Shown: piece by piece, positions 55,288 through 64,000 of the stretch | Layout of the letters: each line of letters starts with the position of its first letter | How positions within the stretch are numbered: the stretch's first letter is position 1 | Source: Mesostigma viride | Lineage: Eukaryota > Streptophyta > Mesostigmatophyceae > Mesostigmatales > Mesostigmataceae | Assembly (NCBI GenBank): GCA_009746045.1 | Contig: RPFO01000702.1 | Location: 620,001 to 684,000, forward strand | Direction: 5' to 3' | Length of the DNA: 64,000 bases | Position numbers and translations under genes: made by a program | Notes under the pieces: model-generated | Seen by the model: the letters and a program-made list of their open reading frames with translations, nothing else | Told to the model about the DNA's origin: nothing | The model's database searches: none

Positions 55288-55397
55288 ATATTTTGCTAAT
55301 TTATATTGAGAATTATTTTTCATTTCTAGCCTTGGCTTTCTAAAAAAGGGATTTTTGGTAATATGCGTGCGTATTTTAACACGGATTAGATGGTTAA

Positions 55398-57422
55398 ATG
55401 TTTACCTACTTTATCAAGAAACTAGAACAAGAATACCATCATTTAAGCTTATGGTATTTTGTTTTCTTTTTTTATGGTATTGCTTTTTATTTGAAATCCG
55501 TTGAGCTTTTTAATCAGGGTGTTTCATTTAACTCCTGTTTTATAACTTCATCTGTTTTACTCTATTTCATATTTTCTCTAAGGAAAAAAGAAAAACTTAT
55601 ATTTAGCTTATTTCTTACCATATTATTTTCTTTTGCCTCTGGAGTAGTAATTACTCATTTTAGGGTCACTAACGCTAAAACTAGCCCAAGGCCTATATCA
55701 AAGACGAATGTTTTTGATATAGAGGCGAAGGTTTTAGAAGTAAAACCTACGATAGGTGGATCGCAGTTAATTCTCGATAATGTAGTAATTTTAAATAAAA
55801 ATGATAATAATTTTGGTAAAATCAAAGTAAGTTTAAGAGGAGAGAGTAGCCTAGATTTTCTAAAAAATGACGTAATAAATTTACGCGTTCAGCTTTTCCC
55901 TCTTAATTCCGCTTTGCTACCCGGGGGTTACGATTTTGGCCTTTATATGTATTTAAATGGTATTACAGCGACAGGATTTGCTGTTAGTTCTCCTAAAGTT
56001 ATTAAATCCCAATCTGGCTATTTTTATGATAAGCTTCAAAATATAAGGGGTATTATATATAAGGAATTGATAAGAATTCTTGGTCCTGATCAAGGTAATT
56101 TTGTAGCGGCCATACTTATTGGCGAAACTAAAGCTATAAATAAACATATGGCCGATAATATGAGAAATAGCGGAATTGCTCATATCTTAAGTGTTTCAGG
56201 ATTGCACCTATCATTAGTAGCGATGATTTTTTTTATCAGCAGTAGGTTTTTGCTAAATTGCTCAAATTATTTGTCATATAAAATAAACATAAAAGTTGCT
56301 GCAGGAATTATTTCAATTATAGGAAGTTTCGGTTATTTGCTACTTAGTGGTGCAAATATAGCTGCTACCAGAGCCTTTATAATGACATTTTTCGTTATTT
56401 TTGCAATTATCATGGAGAGGTCCGCATATCCTCTTCGTTCAGTAATGGTAGCGGGAACGTGTATCTTGTTATTTTCTCCGGAATATGTCCTGCACCCAAG
56501 TTTTCAGTTATCATTTTCAGCAGTATTATGTTTAATTTCCGGATATGAGCTTTATCTCCGTAATCAGAAATTAATCGGTAGGAGCAAAGGAATTTTTGCT
56601 TCTATAAAACTTTATGTTTTTGGCAACCTTTATTCTAGTTTCTTAGGCAGTATTGTTACAGCTCCTTTTGTGATCTATCATTTTTATAAATTTGCTACAT
56701 ATTCCCTTTTGATGAATTTGCTAGCGGTCCCACTCATGTCATTTTTTATGATGCCTTTAGCTATTATTTCTTTGGTACTGATGCCTTTTAATGCATGTAA
56801 TTATAGCCTGAAATTACTTGGTTTTTTTGTTAAAATTATTACCACTAGTGCTGAGTATGTAGTTAATCTACCAATATCGACAATAGATACCGGATATATA
56901 ACTGATTTTAGCATGTTAATATTTACTTTTGGATTTTTTTGGATTTGCTTGTGGCAGACTACCTGGCGCTATTTTGGTCTTCTGATTATTCTTATATCTT
57001 TAGTTATGATGTATTTATCACCAAAACCTGATTTTATCTATGATCATAGAATTAAAGCAATTGGCGTAAAAAATAAAGATGTTATAGATATATATTCAAA
57101 ATATCGAATCTCTAACTTTACCCAAGAATATTGGTTAGGTTGGTATGGTACAAAAAAAAGTAGATATTTTGAAACTGAGCTAAAGGATCAATTATTTGAA
57201 CTAGCTGTGAGTGACGAAAACTTTACTGTATCTCTAAATTATACCAATTGCTCTGATGCTAAGGTACAAATTATAATGTCTCCGAAACTAGTTTGTAATA
57301 ACAACGGCTTAGTTGTAAATTATAGTGATTTGGTTAATTTTGGAATAGTACTAGTTTTTTGTCAGAAAAGTAGTTGTTATGCAAAATTTGGACAAGAACC
57401 TATTTGGAAAATTAAGGAATAA
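55398..57422 (+). CDS. comEC: ComEC/Rec2-family DNA-uptake channel
   Basis: The 674-aa multi-spanning protein has an N-terminal membrane segment, a DUF4131 soluble part (LEVKPTIGGSQLILDNVVIL, LLPGGYDFGLYMYLNGITATG) and the Competence domain (AAILIGETKAINKHMADNMRNSGIAHILSVSGLHLSLVAM). The C-terminal 130 residues are the place of the metallo-beta-lactamase-like domain of longer ComEC, but no metal-binding HxHxDH is visible. It imports single-stranded DNA across the inner membrane in competent bacteria. Confidence 0.9.
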   Translation: MFTYFIKKLEQEYHHLSLWYFVFFFYGIAFYLKSVELFNQGVSFNSCFITSSVLLYFIFSLRKKEKLIFSLFLTILFSFASGVVITHFRVTNAKTSPRPISKTNVFDIEAKVLEVKPTIGGSQLILDNVVILNKNDNNFGKIKVSLRGESSLDFLKNDVINLRVQLFPLNSALLPGGYDFGLYMYLNGITATGFAVSSPKVIKSQSGYFYDKLQNIRGIIYKELIRILGPDQGNFVAAILIGETKAINKHMADNMRNSGIAHILSVSGLHLSLVAMIFFISSRFLLNCSNYLSYKINIKVAAGIISIIGSFGYLLLSGANIAATRAFIMTFFVIFAIIMERSAYPLRSVMVAGTCILLFSPEYVLHPSFQLSFSAVLCLISGYELYLRNQKLIGRSKGIFASIKLYVFGNLYSSFLGSIVTAPFVIYHFYKFATYSLLMNLLAVPLMSFFMMPLAIISLVLMPFNACNYSLKLLGFFVKIITTSAEYVVNLPISTIDTGYITDFSMLIFTFGFFWICLWQTTWRYFGLLIILISLVMMYLSPKPDFIYDHRIKAIGVKNKDVIDIYSKYRISNFTQEYWLGWYGTKKSRYFETELKDQLFELAVSDENFTVSLNYTNCSDAKVQIIMSPKLVCNNNGLVVNYSDLVNFGIVLVFCQKSSCYAKFGQEPIWKIKE

Positions 57423-58837
57423 TGATTGAAACAGAAAATAAACTAGCAATTTCCTGGCTTAAAAACGGCATATGGGCTCTAGCTCTTGCTGGTTTCTATT
57501 CTATAGTTTTAGTTATTTTAAGAACGCCTCAATTATCTCAAATAATCAGCGATAAATCCGTATTTAAATCTTCTTTGGTAATACATGTAAATTTATCAGT
57601 ATTAGCTTGGTTGCTTTCGATTACATGTATAATTTGGTCCTATGGAAGCCGGCGATTATATTTTAGCAATATTTTTAGCAAATTGGCTTTAGCTGGGATA
57701 GCTCTAATGACTATTAGCCCTTTAATAGGCCAGAGTAATCCAATAATGAATAATTATGTACCTATACTTGAGAATGTTTGGTTCATAATTGGTCTTAGCT
57801 TGTTTGGTTCTTCCATCTTATATTTTTCAATATTAGTCTTTATAAACAGTTTTCACGATTTTCCTCTTAAAGAGGAAAAGTATACAGCCCAAATTTTACC
57901 TGTGGTAAAATTGACCTCATCGCTAATGTATATTATGGTATGGGGGTGTTTCGCCTTGTCTTATAAGGAGGTTATGGCTCTCTCCAATATTTTTCCAATA
58001 GAAATTGATTATTATTATGAATTGCTATTTTGGAGTGGTGGTCATCTCTTGCAGTTTATATATACACAAATAGTAATGTTTGTGTGGCTGGTTTTAGCTG
58101 AACTCTGGATAGGAAAAGGACTAATTTATTATAAAGTCTATAGCAGTCTTTTTATAATTAACTTTATCTTAAGTTTATTTGTTTTTTATGGCCATTTAGC
58201 CTATCAAATGCCCGAATATGAGTTTACAGTATTTTTTACTAAACATATGCAATATTGCGGAGGAATCGCACCCACATTATTAATGGCAGTGTTAATTATC
58301 GATATTTTTAAATTTACTAGAATCAAAAATCATCTATCCTTTGTTGCCATAGCCTTTATGGCCTCAATATTGGTATTTTTTGCCGGTGGTTTAATTGGTG
58401 TTTTAATTTCTGGAATAAATTTATCGATACCGGCTCATTATCATGGATCAATAGTTGGTATTAGCATTGCTTTTCTTGGATTTGCGTACATATTCTGTTT
58501 CCGTGATTCGGTTTTTGCAACACCTGATCAAACTCTTAGCAAGAAGTTATTTGCATTTTCTCTATCCTCAAAACAGTCAATTGACGGCGGTAATAGCTTT
58601 TCCGGCTATTCTAAGTGGCCTAATATTCAGCTTATTATTATTACTTTTGGTCAGTTATTGCATATTGCCGGACTTGCTCTAGCAGGAGGATATGGAATAT
58701 TGCGAAAAAATCCTGACGGGGAAATAGCCTTGGCGGCCAAGTTTTATATGGGAATACTGGGAGGAGGAGGATTAATTGCGATTATTGGCGGGTTGATGTT
58801 TGTTTATATTTGTGCTAAAAGGCTATACGCTTTGTAA
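57422..58837 (+). CDS. CcoN-like haem-copper oxidase subunit I homologue
   Basis: The 471-aa protein has about 12 predicted helices with histidines at positions expected in the superfamily: [45 protein letters not shown] and [14 protein letters not shown]. It resembles the cbb3-type subunit I annotated in Rickettsia. No ccoO/ccoP partner or assembly gene is near, so it may not form a classic oxidase. Its ATG shares the last base of the comEC stop codon and its end overlaps the open frame of folE. Function uncertain. Confidence 0.75.
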   Translation: MIETENKLAISWLKNGIWALALAGFYSIVLVILRTPQLSQIISDKSVFKSSLVIHVNLSVLAWLLSITCIIWSYGSRRLYFSNIFSKLALAGIALMTISPLIGQSNPIMNNYVPILENVWFIIGLSLFGSSILYFSILVFINSFHDFPLKEEKYTAQILPVVKLTSSLMYIMVWGCFALSYKEVMALSNIFPIEIDYYYELLFWSGGHLLQFIYTQIVMFVWLVLAELWIGKGLIYYKVYSSLFIINFILSLFVFYGHLAYQMPEYEFTVFFTKHMQYCGGIAPTLLMAVLIIDIFKFTRIKNHLSFVAIAFMASILVFFAGGLIGVLISGINLSIPAHYHGSIVGISIAFLGFAYIFCFRDSVFATPDQTLSKKLFAFSLSSKQSIDGGNSFSGYSKWPNIQLIIITFGQLLHIAGLALAGGYGILRKNPDGEIALAAKFYMGILGGGGLIAIIGGLMFVYICAKRLYAL

Positions 58838-58865
58838 ATTTTATAACACATATCAGAAAATAGTT

Positions 58866-59441
58866 ATGATAGGGGAAAGACCAACAAAACAACAGGCAGA
58901 AGAAGCTGTTAGAACTCTGCTTCGCTATATAGGCGAGGATGCAAACCGGGAAGGAATGCGAGCTACTCCCTCTAGGGTAATTAAGAGTTATGATGAACTT
59001 TTTTCCGGTTATAAAGTTAATATAGAGGAAATACTAAACACCAGATTTTATGATATCAGCAACTTTAATGATATAGTTTTACTGAGATCCATTAATTTTA
59101 GTTCCTCTTGTGAGCATCATATGTTACCTTTTACTGGTTTTGTCGATATTGCTTATTTACCAGATGGTTTTGTTGTCGGAATAAGCAAACTTGCAAGACT
59201 GGTAGACGCATTTTCTAAACGGTTACAAATTCAGGAAAAAATGACTGCAAATATTGCGGAAGCCCTAGATACATACTTGAAGCCTCGTGGAGTTGCAGTA
59301 AGGGTAGCAGCGACACATAGCTGCATGACGTCAAGAGGGACTATGAAAGGCGGCAGTATATTAGAGTCTACCCATTTTACAGGGGTTTTTAAAGATCAGG
59401 TTGAATACCGTCGGGAATTCTGGCAGCTAGTTAAGGGATAA
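58866..59441 (+). CDS. folE: GTP cyclohydrolase I
   Basis: The 191-aa enzyme starts at the ATG at 58866 ([19 protein letters not shown]); the frame extends 22 codons upstream into the previous gene. Zinc and catalytic residues are in [20 protein letters not shown] and [34 protein letters not shown] is the family signature. It makes dihydroneopterin triphosphate, first step of folate or queuosine-type pathways. Only some Rickettsiales retain it. No folB/K/P is in the window. Confidence 0.95.
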   Translation: MIGERPTKQQAEEAVRTLLRYIGEDANREGMRATPSRVIKSYDELFSGYKVNIEEILNTRFYDISNFNDIVLLRSINFSSSCEHHMLPFTGFVDIAYLPDGFVVGISKLARLVDAFSKRLQIQEKMTANIAEALDTYLKPRGVAVRVAATHSCMTSRGTMKGGSILESTHFTGVFKDQVEYRREFWQLVKG

Positions 59442-59542
59442 TAATTTAAATGTCCGGTAAAGCGGGTACTAGATTTTATTCATACTATTATTAAGCAATT
59501 CTAAAAACCACTTAAAGTATAATTTATTAGGTACATAATATC

Positions 59543-60844
59543 ATGTTACAGTCTGAGTTTTTTTTACCAGTATTGAAGGAAAGTCCTGCTGAGGCAAAGG
59601 TAATATCACATGCCTTGATGTTAAAAAGCGGAATGATTCGGCAGCATGCTGCAGGAATTTATAATTGGTTACCTCTTGGTATAAAAGTACTTAAAAATGT
59701 AGAAAACATTGTTAGGTTTAACATGGATGCGTCTGGATTTATTGAAATGCTAATGCCATGTATTCAAAGTGCTGACTTATGGGTTGAATCCGGTAGATTT
59801 GATACATACGGCAAAGAAATGCTTAAATTCAAGGATCGTCATGACCATGATTTATTATTCGGTCCGACCAACGAAGAAGTTCTTACCGATATTGTAAGAC
59901 ATTCGATGCAATCTTACAAAGATTTACCAAAAGTTTTTTATCAAATTCAATGGAAGTTTAGAGATGAAATAAGGCCGCGTTTTGGTCTCATGAGAGGACG
60001 GGAATTTTTGATGAAAGATGCTTACTCGCTAGATATAGATGAAGAAGGAGCGATTAAGACTTATAATCAAATGTTTACAGCTTATATGCGTACGTTTAGC
60101 GATCTTGGTCTTTTGGCTATACCGCTTGCAGCAGATACCGGTGAAATTGGCGGTAGTCTGAGTCATGAATTTCATGTTATAGCAGATACTGGTGAAAGTA
60201 CGCTTTATTATGATAAAAAATTCGATCTTTTAAAAGAAGAGTTGGCAGATGATCTTTCTTTAGTTAAATCATTATATGCAGCAACTGAGGAAAAGCATGA
60301 TCCACAAAATTGTTCTATAAGTGAAAAAGAATTATCAGTAAGAAAAGGTATTGAAGTCGGTCATATTTTTAATTTCGGTGATAAATATTCAAAACCTATG
60401 AATGCGTTTGTTAATAATGAAAAAGGGCAGTTAGTTCCAATTCAGATGGGGTCTTACGGGATAGGGGTTTCAAGGCTGGTAGCAGCTATTATTGAAGTTA
60501 GTAATGATGAAAGGGGAATAATTTGGCCTGTTTCTGTTGCGCCTTTTAAAATATCGATTATTAATCTAAACATAAATGATCAAAACTGTAATGATGTTTC
60601 GTATAGTGTATATAACAGGTTAAAAGCTCAAAATATTGAGGTTCTCCTTGATGATACTGAAGAACGCCCTGGCTCAAAATTTGCTACTCATGATTTAATA
60701 GGGTCTCCTTGGCAAATTATCATAGGATCTAAAAAAGCGGCTCAAAATTTAGTAGAGCTAAAAAACAGAAAAACAGGGGAAATGCAGGATATGGATTGGC
60801 AGATAGCGGTTAACGAAGTAATTGACAATCTAAATGTTAGATAA
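59543..60844 (+). CDS. proS: Prolyl-tRNA synthetase
   Basis: The 433-aa class II enzyme is the short alphaproteobacterial form without the central editing insertion. Motifs: [42 protein letters not shown] (motif 2), [15 protein letters not shown] (motif 3) and the anticodon-binding C-terminal domain ending [11 protein letters not shown]. It overlaps lolC by 11 bp. Confidence 0.96.
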   Translation: MLQSEFFLPVLKESPAEAKVISHALMLKSGMIRQHAAGIYNWLPLGIKVLKNVENIVRFNMDASGFIEMLMPCIQSADLWVESGRFDTYGKEMLKFKDRHDHDLLFGPTNEEVLTDIVRHSMQSYKDLPKVFYQIQWKFRDEIRPRFGLMRGREFLMKDAYSLDIDEEGAIKTYNQMFTAYMRTFSDLGLLAIPLAADTGEIGGSLSHEFHVIADTGESTLYYDKKFDLLKEELADDLSLVKSLYAATEEKHDPQNCSISEKELSVRKGIEVGHIFNFGDKYSKPMNAFVNNEKGQLVPIQMGSYGIGVSRLVAAIIEVSNDERGIIWPVSVAPFKISIINLNINDQNCNDVSYSVYNRLKAQNIEVLLDDTEERPGSKFATHDLIGSPWQIIIGSKKAAQNLVELKNRKTGEMQDMDWQIAVNEVIDNLNVR

Positions 60845-62078
60845 ATTTGCAATCATAGTAGCGCTGAGATATTTTAGAGCAAAAAAAAATGAAAAATTTG
60901 TCTCTATAATATCTGGAATATCACTCGCTGGTATAACAATTGGCGTGGCAGCCTTAATTGTTGTGATGTCAGTCATGAATGGTTTTCATATTCAGTTAAC
61001 CTCTAATATTATTGGTATAAAGGGTGATATTTCTGTTACGCCAATAGGTAAGGCTATAGCTGATTATCCAAGCATTCTAGAAACCATAAAAAAACACAAT
61101 TTTGTAAAAAAAACATCTCCTATTGTTTCTGGCCAGGCTTTAGCTCTAGGTGCAAAAACCAATAGTGGTGTTCTGATTAAGGGCATAGATCTTGTTGATT
61201 TAAAAAATAAAGGAGAGATCTTAACTAATGTATTTCAAGGAAGTTTTGAAGGTTACGAAGGAACTACCGCCTTAGCAGTAGGCGCAGAACTTGCTCATAA
61301 TTTAGGGGTTTCGGTCGGTTCTAAAATCAAATTGATTTCACCGAATGTTATTTCTACAACGTTTGGTACTATGCCCAGATCCAAGGATTTTACTGTAATA
61401 GCAATTTTTAGCAGCGGGTTGTATGATTATGATTCTGCAACTATGGTTATGCCAGTTAGCGCTGCCCAAAAATTTCTGTCACTTGGAGAGGAAATTAATT
61501 TAATCGAAATAAATGTTGATAACCCTGAACTTGCCAAAGCTTATGCTAGTTTACTGCAGAAAGAACTTGGTCCTGGTGTTAGGGTTTCAAGTTGGCTAGA
61601 TAGTAATCAGCAATTCTTGAAAGCTCTTGAGATAGAGAGAACGGCTATGTTTACTATTCTTTCTTTAATCATAATAGTGGCAGCTTTTAATATTATCTCT
61701 AGCTTATTTATGATAGTAAAAGACAAAACCAAGGATATTGCGATCCTTAAAACTATGGGAGCATCCGTTAGCCAAATAATGGGAATTTTCGTAATTAACG
61801 GTTTGCTCATTGGTGTGATAGGGACATTTTTAGGTATATTTTTAGGGCTTGCCGTTTCTTATAATATAGAAAATATCCGGCTATTTCTGGAGGGTGTTTC
61901 TGATACCAAAATCTTTGATCCGGCTATTTATTTTCTCTATAGTCTGCCGTCAGTTGTCAGAATCTCTGATGTTGTTATTGTTGGCTCATTATCTTTAGCT
62001 CTTTCATTACTTGCAGCTATCTATCCCTCATTTAAAGCGGCAAGGTTAAATCCGATCGAGGCGATGAGATATGAGTGA
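60834..62078 (+). CDS. lolC: Lipoprotein-releasing system permease LolC/LolE
   Basis: The 414-aa FtsX-like permease has an N-terminal helix ([22 protein letters not shown]), a large periplasmic domain, and three C-terminal helices with the FtsX motif [18 protein letters not shown]. One gene stands for LolC and LolE, as in most Alphaproteobacteria, where it probably forms a homodimer. With LolD it extracts lipoproteins from the inner membrane. lolD follows with an 8-bp overlap. Confidence 0.94.
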   Translation: MLDKFAIIVALRYFRAKKNEKFVSIISGISLAGITIGVAALIVVMSVMNGFHIQLTSNIIGIKGDISVTPIGKAIADYPSILETIKKHNFVKKTSPIVSGQALALGAKTNSGVLIKGIDLVDLKNKGEILTNVFQGSFEGYEGTTALAVGAELAHNLGVSVGSKIKLISPNVISTTFGTMPRSKDFTVIAIFSSGLYDYDSATMVMPVSAAQKFLSLGEEINLIEINVDNPELAKAYASLLQKELGPGVRVSSWLDSNQQFLKALEIERTAMFTILSLIIIVAAFNIISSLFMIVKDKTKDIAILKTMGASVSQIMGIFVINGLLIGVIGTFLGIFLGLAVSYNIENIRLFLEGVSDTKIFDPAIYFLYSLPSVVRISDVVIVGSLSLALSLLAAIYPSFKAARLNPIEAMRYE

Positions 62079-62757
62079 TAAACAAGTAATTTTAGAATTA
62101 AAAAATATTAATAAGGATTATCGTCAAGGAAGATCAACGATTGAGGTTCTAAAAAATGTCAATCTTCAAATTATTAAAAATCAGATGGTAGCTATAGTGG
62201 GGGCTTCTGGAAGTGGAAAATCTACCTTACTTCATATTGCTGGTCTTTTAGATTCTCCTGATGCCGGATCTGTTTATATTGAAAATATTCCTGCCCACAA
62301 ATTATGTAATTTAAAATATGCTTCCCAAATTAGACTGGAAAATTTGGGTTTTATATACCAGTACCATCATTTATTAGGTGATTTTACCGCTCAGGAGAAT
62401 GCTGCAATGCCTTTACTAATTTCTGGAGTTGAAAAAAAACAGGCTCTCGAAAGATCTGAGGATTTATTAAGAAAATTAGGTTTGGGCGGTAGATTATATA
62501 ATTTTCCAGGAGAATTATCAGGTGGTGAACAGCAACGCGTAGCGATAGCCCGTGCTCTAATTAACAATCCAAAACTTATTTTAGCTGATGAGCCCACCGG
62601 TAATCTGGATTCTAATACAGCAGAAGAGGTATTTGAACTTTTCCTAGATAGAGCAGAAAATTCAGGTACAGCTATAATTATGGTTACCCATAATATCTCT
62701 TTAGCCAAAAGGATGCACAAAACTTATAAACTCGATTATACATTAGAAATAATGTGA
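62071..62757 (+). CDS. lolD: Lipoprotein-releasing system ATPase LolD
   Basis: The 228-aa ABC ATPase has Walker A GASGSGKSTLLHIAG, Q-loop LGFIYQYHHLLGDFTAQENA (the LLGDFT segment typical of LolD), signature LSGGEQQRVAIA, Walker B LILADEPTGNLD and H-loop VTHN. It powers LolC/E. A terminator is not clear after it. Confidence 0.95.
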   Translation: MSDKQVILELKNINKDYRQGRSTIEVLKNVNLQIIKNQMVAIVGASGSGKSTLLHIAGLLDSPDAGSVYIENIPAHKLCNLKYASQIRLENLGFIYQYHHLLGDFTAQENAAMPLLISGVEKKQALERSEDLLRKLGLGGRLYNFPGELSGGEQQRVAIARALINNPKLILADEPTGNLDSNTAEEVFELFLDRAENSGTAIIMVTHNISLAKRMHKTYKLDYTLEIM

Positions 62758-62832
62758 GATATTTTTGGCATATTTATTACGATTACAGAAAAAATAATAT
62801 AGTTAACAACAAATATCCTTAAGTAATATTAA

Positions 62833-62861
62833 TTGACACTCTTCTTAAAAAGAGGTACACT
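62833..62861 (+). promoter_or_regulatory. Near-consensus cspA promoter
   Basis: TTGACA (62833-62838), a 17-bp spacer and TACACT (62856-62861). Transcription near 62868 would leave a leader of about 110 nt before cspA, long as in cold-shock genes. Confidence 0.75.
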
Positions 62862-62894
62862 CACTTTCAAGTTTATTATTATTTACGGTCTAGT

Positions 62895-62968
62895 TTCGAT
62901 TTTTAGAAGTTCTATTGATTAAAACTGAATGTAAAATTTTAAACCAGTTTTTAACAATTTAAATCGAA
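62895..62968 (+). promoter_or_regulatory. cspA leader hairpin that can hide the ribosome-binding site
   Basis: Outer arms TTCGATTT (62895-62902) and AAATCGAA (62961-62968) are exact complements; inner arms TTAAAACTG (62919-62927) and CAGTTTTTAA (62945-62954) pair with one bulge. The GAAGA that serves as the Shine-Dalgarno (62966-62970) falls in the outer arm, so the fold would block translation. This is the design of a temperature-responsive leader. Confidence 0.5.
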
Positions 62969-62977
62969 GATTAAACT

Positions 62978-63175
62978 ATGGAAGGCAAAGTTAAGTGGTT
63001 CAACCCTACAAAGGGTTATGGTTTTATTGAATCAGCAGAAAACAAAAAGGATGTTTTTGTTCATATATCAGCAGTACAAGATGCTGGACTAAAAACTCTA
63101 GATGAAGGTCAAGAAGTAAGATTTGACTTAGAAGAAAAAGGTGGAAAAACTTCAGCTATAAATCTTCGGGTATAA
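62978..63175 (+). CDS. cspA: Cold-shock protein, CspA family
   Basis: The 65-aa single OB-fold protein has the RNP1-like KGYGFIE and RNP2-like VFVHISAV motifs, with [14 protein letters not shown] at the start. It binds RNA or single-stranded DNA and melts structures. It has its own promoter and a structured leader. A DEAD-box helicase gene follows 554 bp on. Confidence 0.96.
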   Translation: MEGKVKWFNPTKGYGFIESAENKKDVFVHISAVQDAGLKTLDEGQEVRFDLEEKGGKTSAINLRV

Positions 63176-63367
63176 GCAAATTAGAGTTTAAGTACAGCTT
63201 TTTACCTTAAGTTAATGCTCGTGAGCCTATAAAACCGGACACAAACACTTTCAAACCCATCTAAATCCTGTCATAAAACAAGTAACATCTATTTGAAATA
63301 TGGCGCTACTTTCTTGGGTTTTGCTTAAAGGATTTCAAATTAAATCCCAATAGCTGTACAAAAAAAA

Positions 63368-63408
63368 GATTTTACTACCTTCCTATTTACATTTTAGGTA
63401 GTAAAATC
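63368..63408. repeat. 13-bp perfect inverted repeat
   Basis: GATTTTACTACCT (63368-63380) and AGGTAGTAAAATC (63396-63408) flank a 15-nt loop. On the minus strand the stem is followed by a run of seven Ts, so it could stop transcription coming from the right; no minus-strand gene is seen there. It may be a mobile palindromic element or end cspA mRNA. Confidence 0.7.
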
Positions 63409-63567
63409 CAAATCTTAAAAAAAACTTCTTATAGTTTTTAGGTGCGTAATTTAATACCAGCATTTTGTTGTTAATGTGATCATAAAAATCTAGTCTTAAT
63501 GATTAGGGATTATGGGATAGGATATGCAATGCAAAAAAGCTGTTTTGTCCTGATGCAGAAAGCATTT

Positions 63568-63598
63568 TTCAGTATTAAATAATTTATGCTGAATTTTT
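63568..63598 (+). terminator. Terminator-like hairpin in the helicase leader
   Basis: TTCAGTAT (63568-63575) pairs with ATGCTGAA (63586-63593), one G-U, and is followed at once by TTTTT. It could end an upstream small transcript or act as an attenuator for the helicase gene, 132 bp downstream. Confidence 0.5.
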
Positions 63599-63615
63599 GA
63601 CTGCATCTAAAAACC

Positions 63616-63642
63616 GACTCCTTAAAAACAATCTTAAGAGTC
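63616..63642 (+). promoter_or_regulatory. Second hairpin in the helicase leader
   Basis: GACTCCTTAA and TTAAGAGTC pair with one bulged C around an 8-nt loop, with no T-run. It lies between the terminator-like hairpin and the helicase start. Confidence 0.35.
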
Positions 63643-63729
63643 TTGAGAATTTGATTACTTGTTAAATAGGGTTCAATCAATATTTGCGGAGTGATCAAAA
63701 ATTTTAACATGTAATTTGAGCAAATTTGT

Positions 63730-64000
63730 ATGAATTTTAATGAAATGAACTTACCGACCGAGATATTAGGTAACTTAACACGTATGGGAATTTTGATCCC
63801 CACGGAAATACAAAAACAATCTATTCCAAGTGCAATTCAAGGATCAGATATACTAGCTTCTAGTCAAACCGGTTCAGGGAAAACACTTGCTTATTTATTG
63901 CCAGCAATCACAAAAATTTTACAAGAAAGGGCAAAAATATTAGTATTAGTACCTACACGTGAATTAGCTGTGCAAGTTTGTGCGGCACTTAACAAAACTG
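63730..64000 (+). CDS. DEAD-box RNA helicase, N-terminal part (cut by window edge)
   Basis: The first 90 codons are present from the ATG at 63730. The Q motif (PTEIQKQSIP, Gln28), motif I/Walker A (SSQTGSGKT, 44-52) and motif Ia (PTRELAVQV, about 75-83) are visible. The rest, including the DEAD box, is outside the window. It is most like RhlE-type helicases. Following cspA, it may be part of a cold response; helicase and CspA proteins both unwind RNA. No strong Shine-Dalgarno is seen. Confidence 0.9.
   Translation, partial: MNFNEMNLPTEILGNLTRMGILIPTEIQKQSIPSAIQGSDILASSQTGSGKTLAYLLPAITKILQERAKILVLVPTRELAVQVCAALNKT

Larger units (their letters stand above)
63176..63729. other. Intergenic region between cspA and the helicase
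   Basis: The 554 bp hold no convincing gene. Three hairpins lie here: 63368-63408, 63568-63598 and 63616-63642, listed separately. No clear promoter for the helicase was found. Confidence 0.5.

Noticed and set aside
63510-63803. 97-codon minus-strand frame between cspA and the helicase
   Set aside because: It overlaps the start of a clear helicase gene and several hairpins, and its composition looks like translated AT-rich noise.
1-64000. CRISPR arrays, insertion sequences, prophage or toxin-antitoxin modules
   Set aside because: No regularly spaced repeats, transposase motifs, phage structural genes or paired small toxin-antitoxin frames were seen on reading both strands.

Overview
This window is AT-rich chromosomal DNA from an obligate intracellular alphaproteobacterium of the order Rickettsiales, most likely family Rickettsiaceae (Rickettsia-like or a sister lineage such as Megaira). 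The evidence is gene content: DUF2610, DUF3576 and RMD1-family proteins, an isc cluster with two cysteine desulfurases, an orphan CcoN-like haem-copper subunit, proS-lolC-lolD, truB-rpsO-pnp and lpxD-fabZ-lpxA-lpxI. No tool was run; family calls rest on motifs read by eye. Genes are dense and mostly intact. There are no insertion sequences, CRISPR arrays or rRNA genes.

Layout. 1-6.5 kb (minus strand): rluB, leuS, a DUF3576 protein, a short pgi, an exported spermidine-synthase-like protein and tRNA-Gln(UUG). 6.7-12.2 kb: an accessory archaic (Csu-like) chaperone-usher pilus locus with two SCPU pilin-like genes, a single-domain chaperone, an intact usher with a long charged N-terminal insert and a third SCPU subunit, followed by ompW. 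13.1-17.5 kb: truB-rpsO-pnp and a histidine phosphatase. 17.6-22.6 kb: a 59-aa membrane protein, lpxD-fabZ-lpxA-lpxI and an exported M61 peptidase. 22.8-26.5 kb (minus): PBP1A and its LpoA-like activator, divergent from rsmI. 27.4-34.8 kb: small secreted paralogues, rpmI-rplT, an SMR pump, an ABC exporter, DUF2610, an 87-aa orphan and alaS (minus).

35.0-38.2 kb: a three-gene cluster whose first two proteins have the architecture of PilM-PilN and PilO/GspM inner-membrane assembly proteins. 38.4-42.5 kb (minus): parE-ctpA-rppH with a good terminator. 43-45.8 kb: nrdA-nrdB, with a perfect DnaA box in the divergent intergenic region. 46-48 kb: an autotransporter with a GDSL-esterase-like passenger. 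48.2-52.7 kb (minus): iscR-(second desulfurase)-iscS-iscU-iscA-rsmA, preceded by a near-consensus type 1 IscR operator that overlaps the promoter. 52.8-54.3 kb (minus): a lipoprotein with two 2H-phosphoesterase motifs, a DUF1284 protein and BioY. 54.4-62.8 kb (plus): RMD1-like, ComEC, CcoN-like, FolE, ProS, LolC/E, LolD. 63-64 kb: cspA, with a leader that can hide its ribosome-binding site, and the start of a DEAD-box helicase cut by the window edge.

Together the genes serve translation, lipid A and peptidoglycan synthesis, lipoprotein export, Fe-S assembly, dNTP supply and surface display. BioY without a visible biotin pathway fits a host-dependent lifestyle. The regions most worth a second look are the chaperone-usher locus, the PilM/N/O-like trio with its unknown third partner, the exported 2H-motif lipoprotein and the structured RNA leaders of cspA and rpmI.
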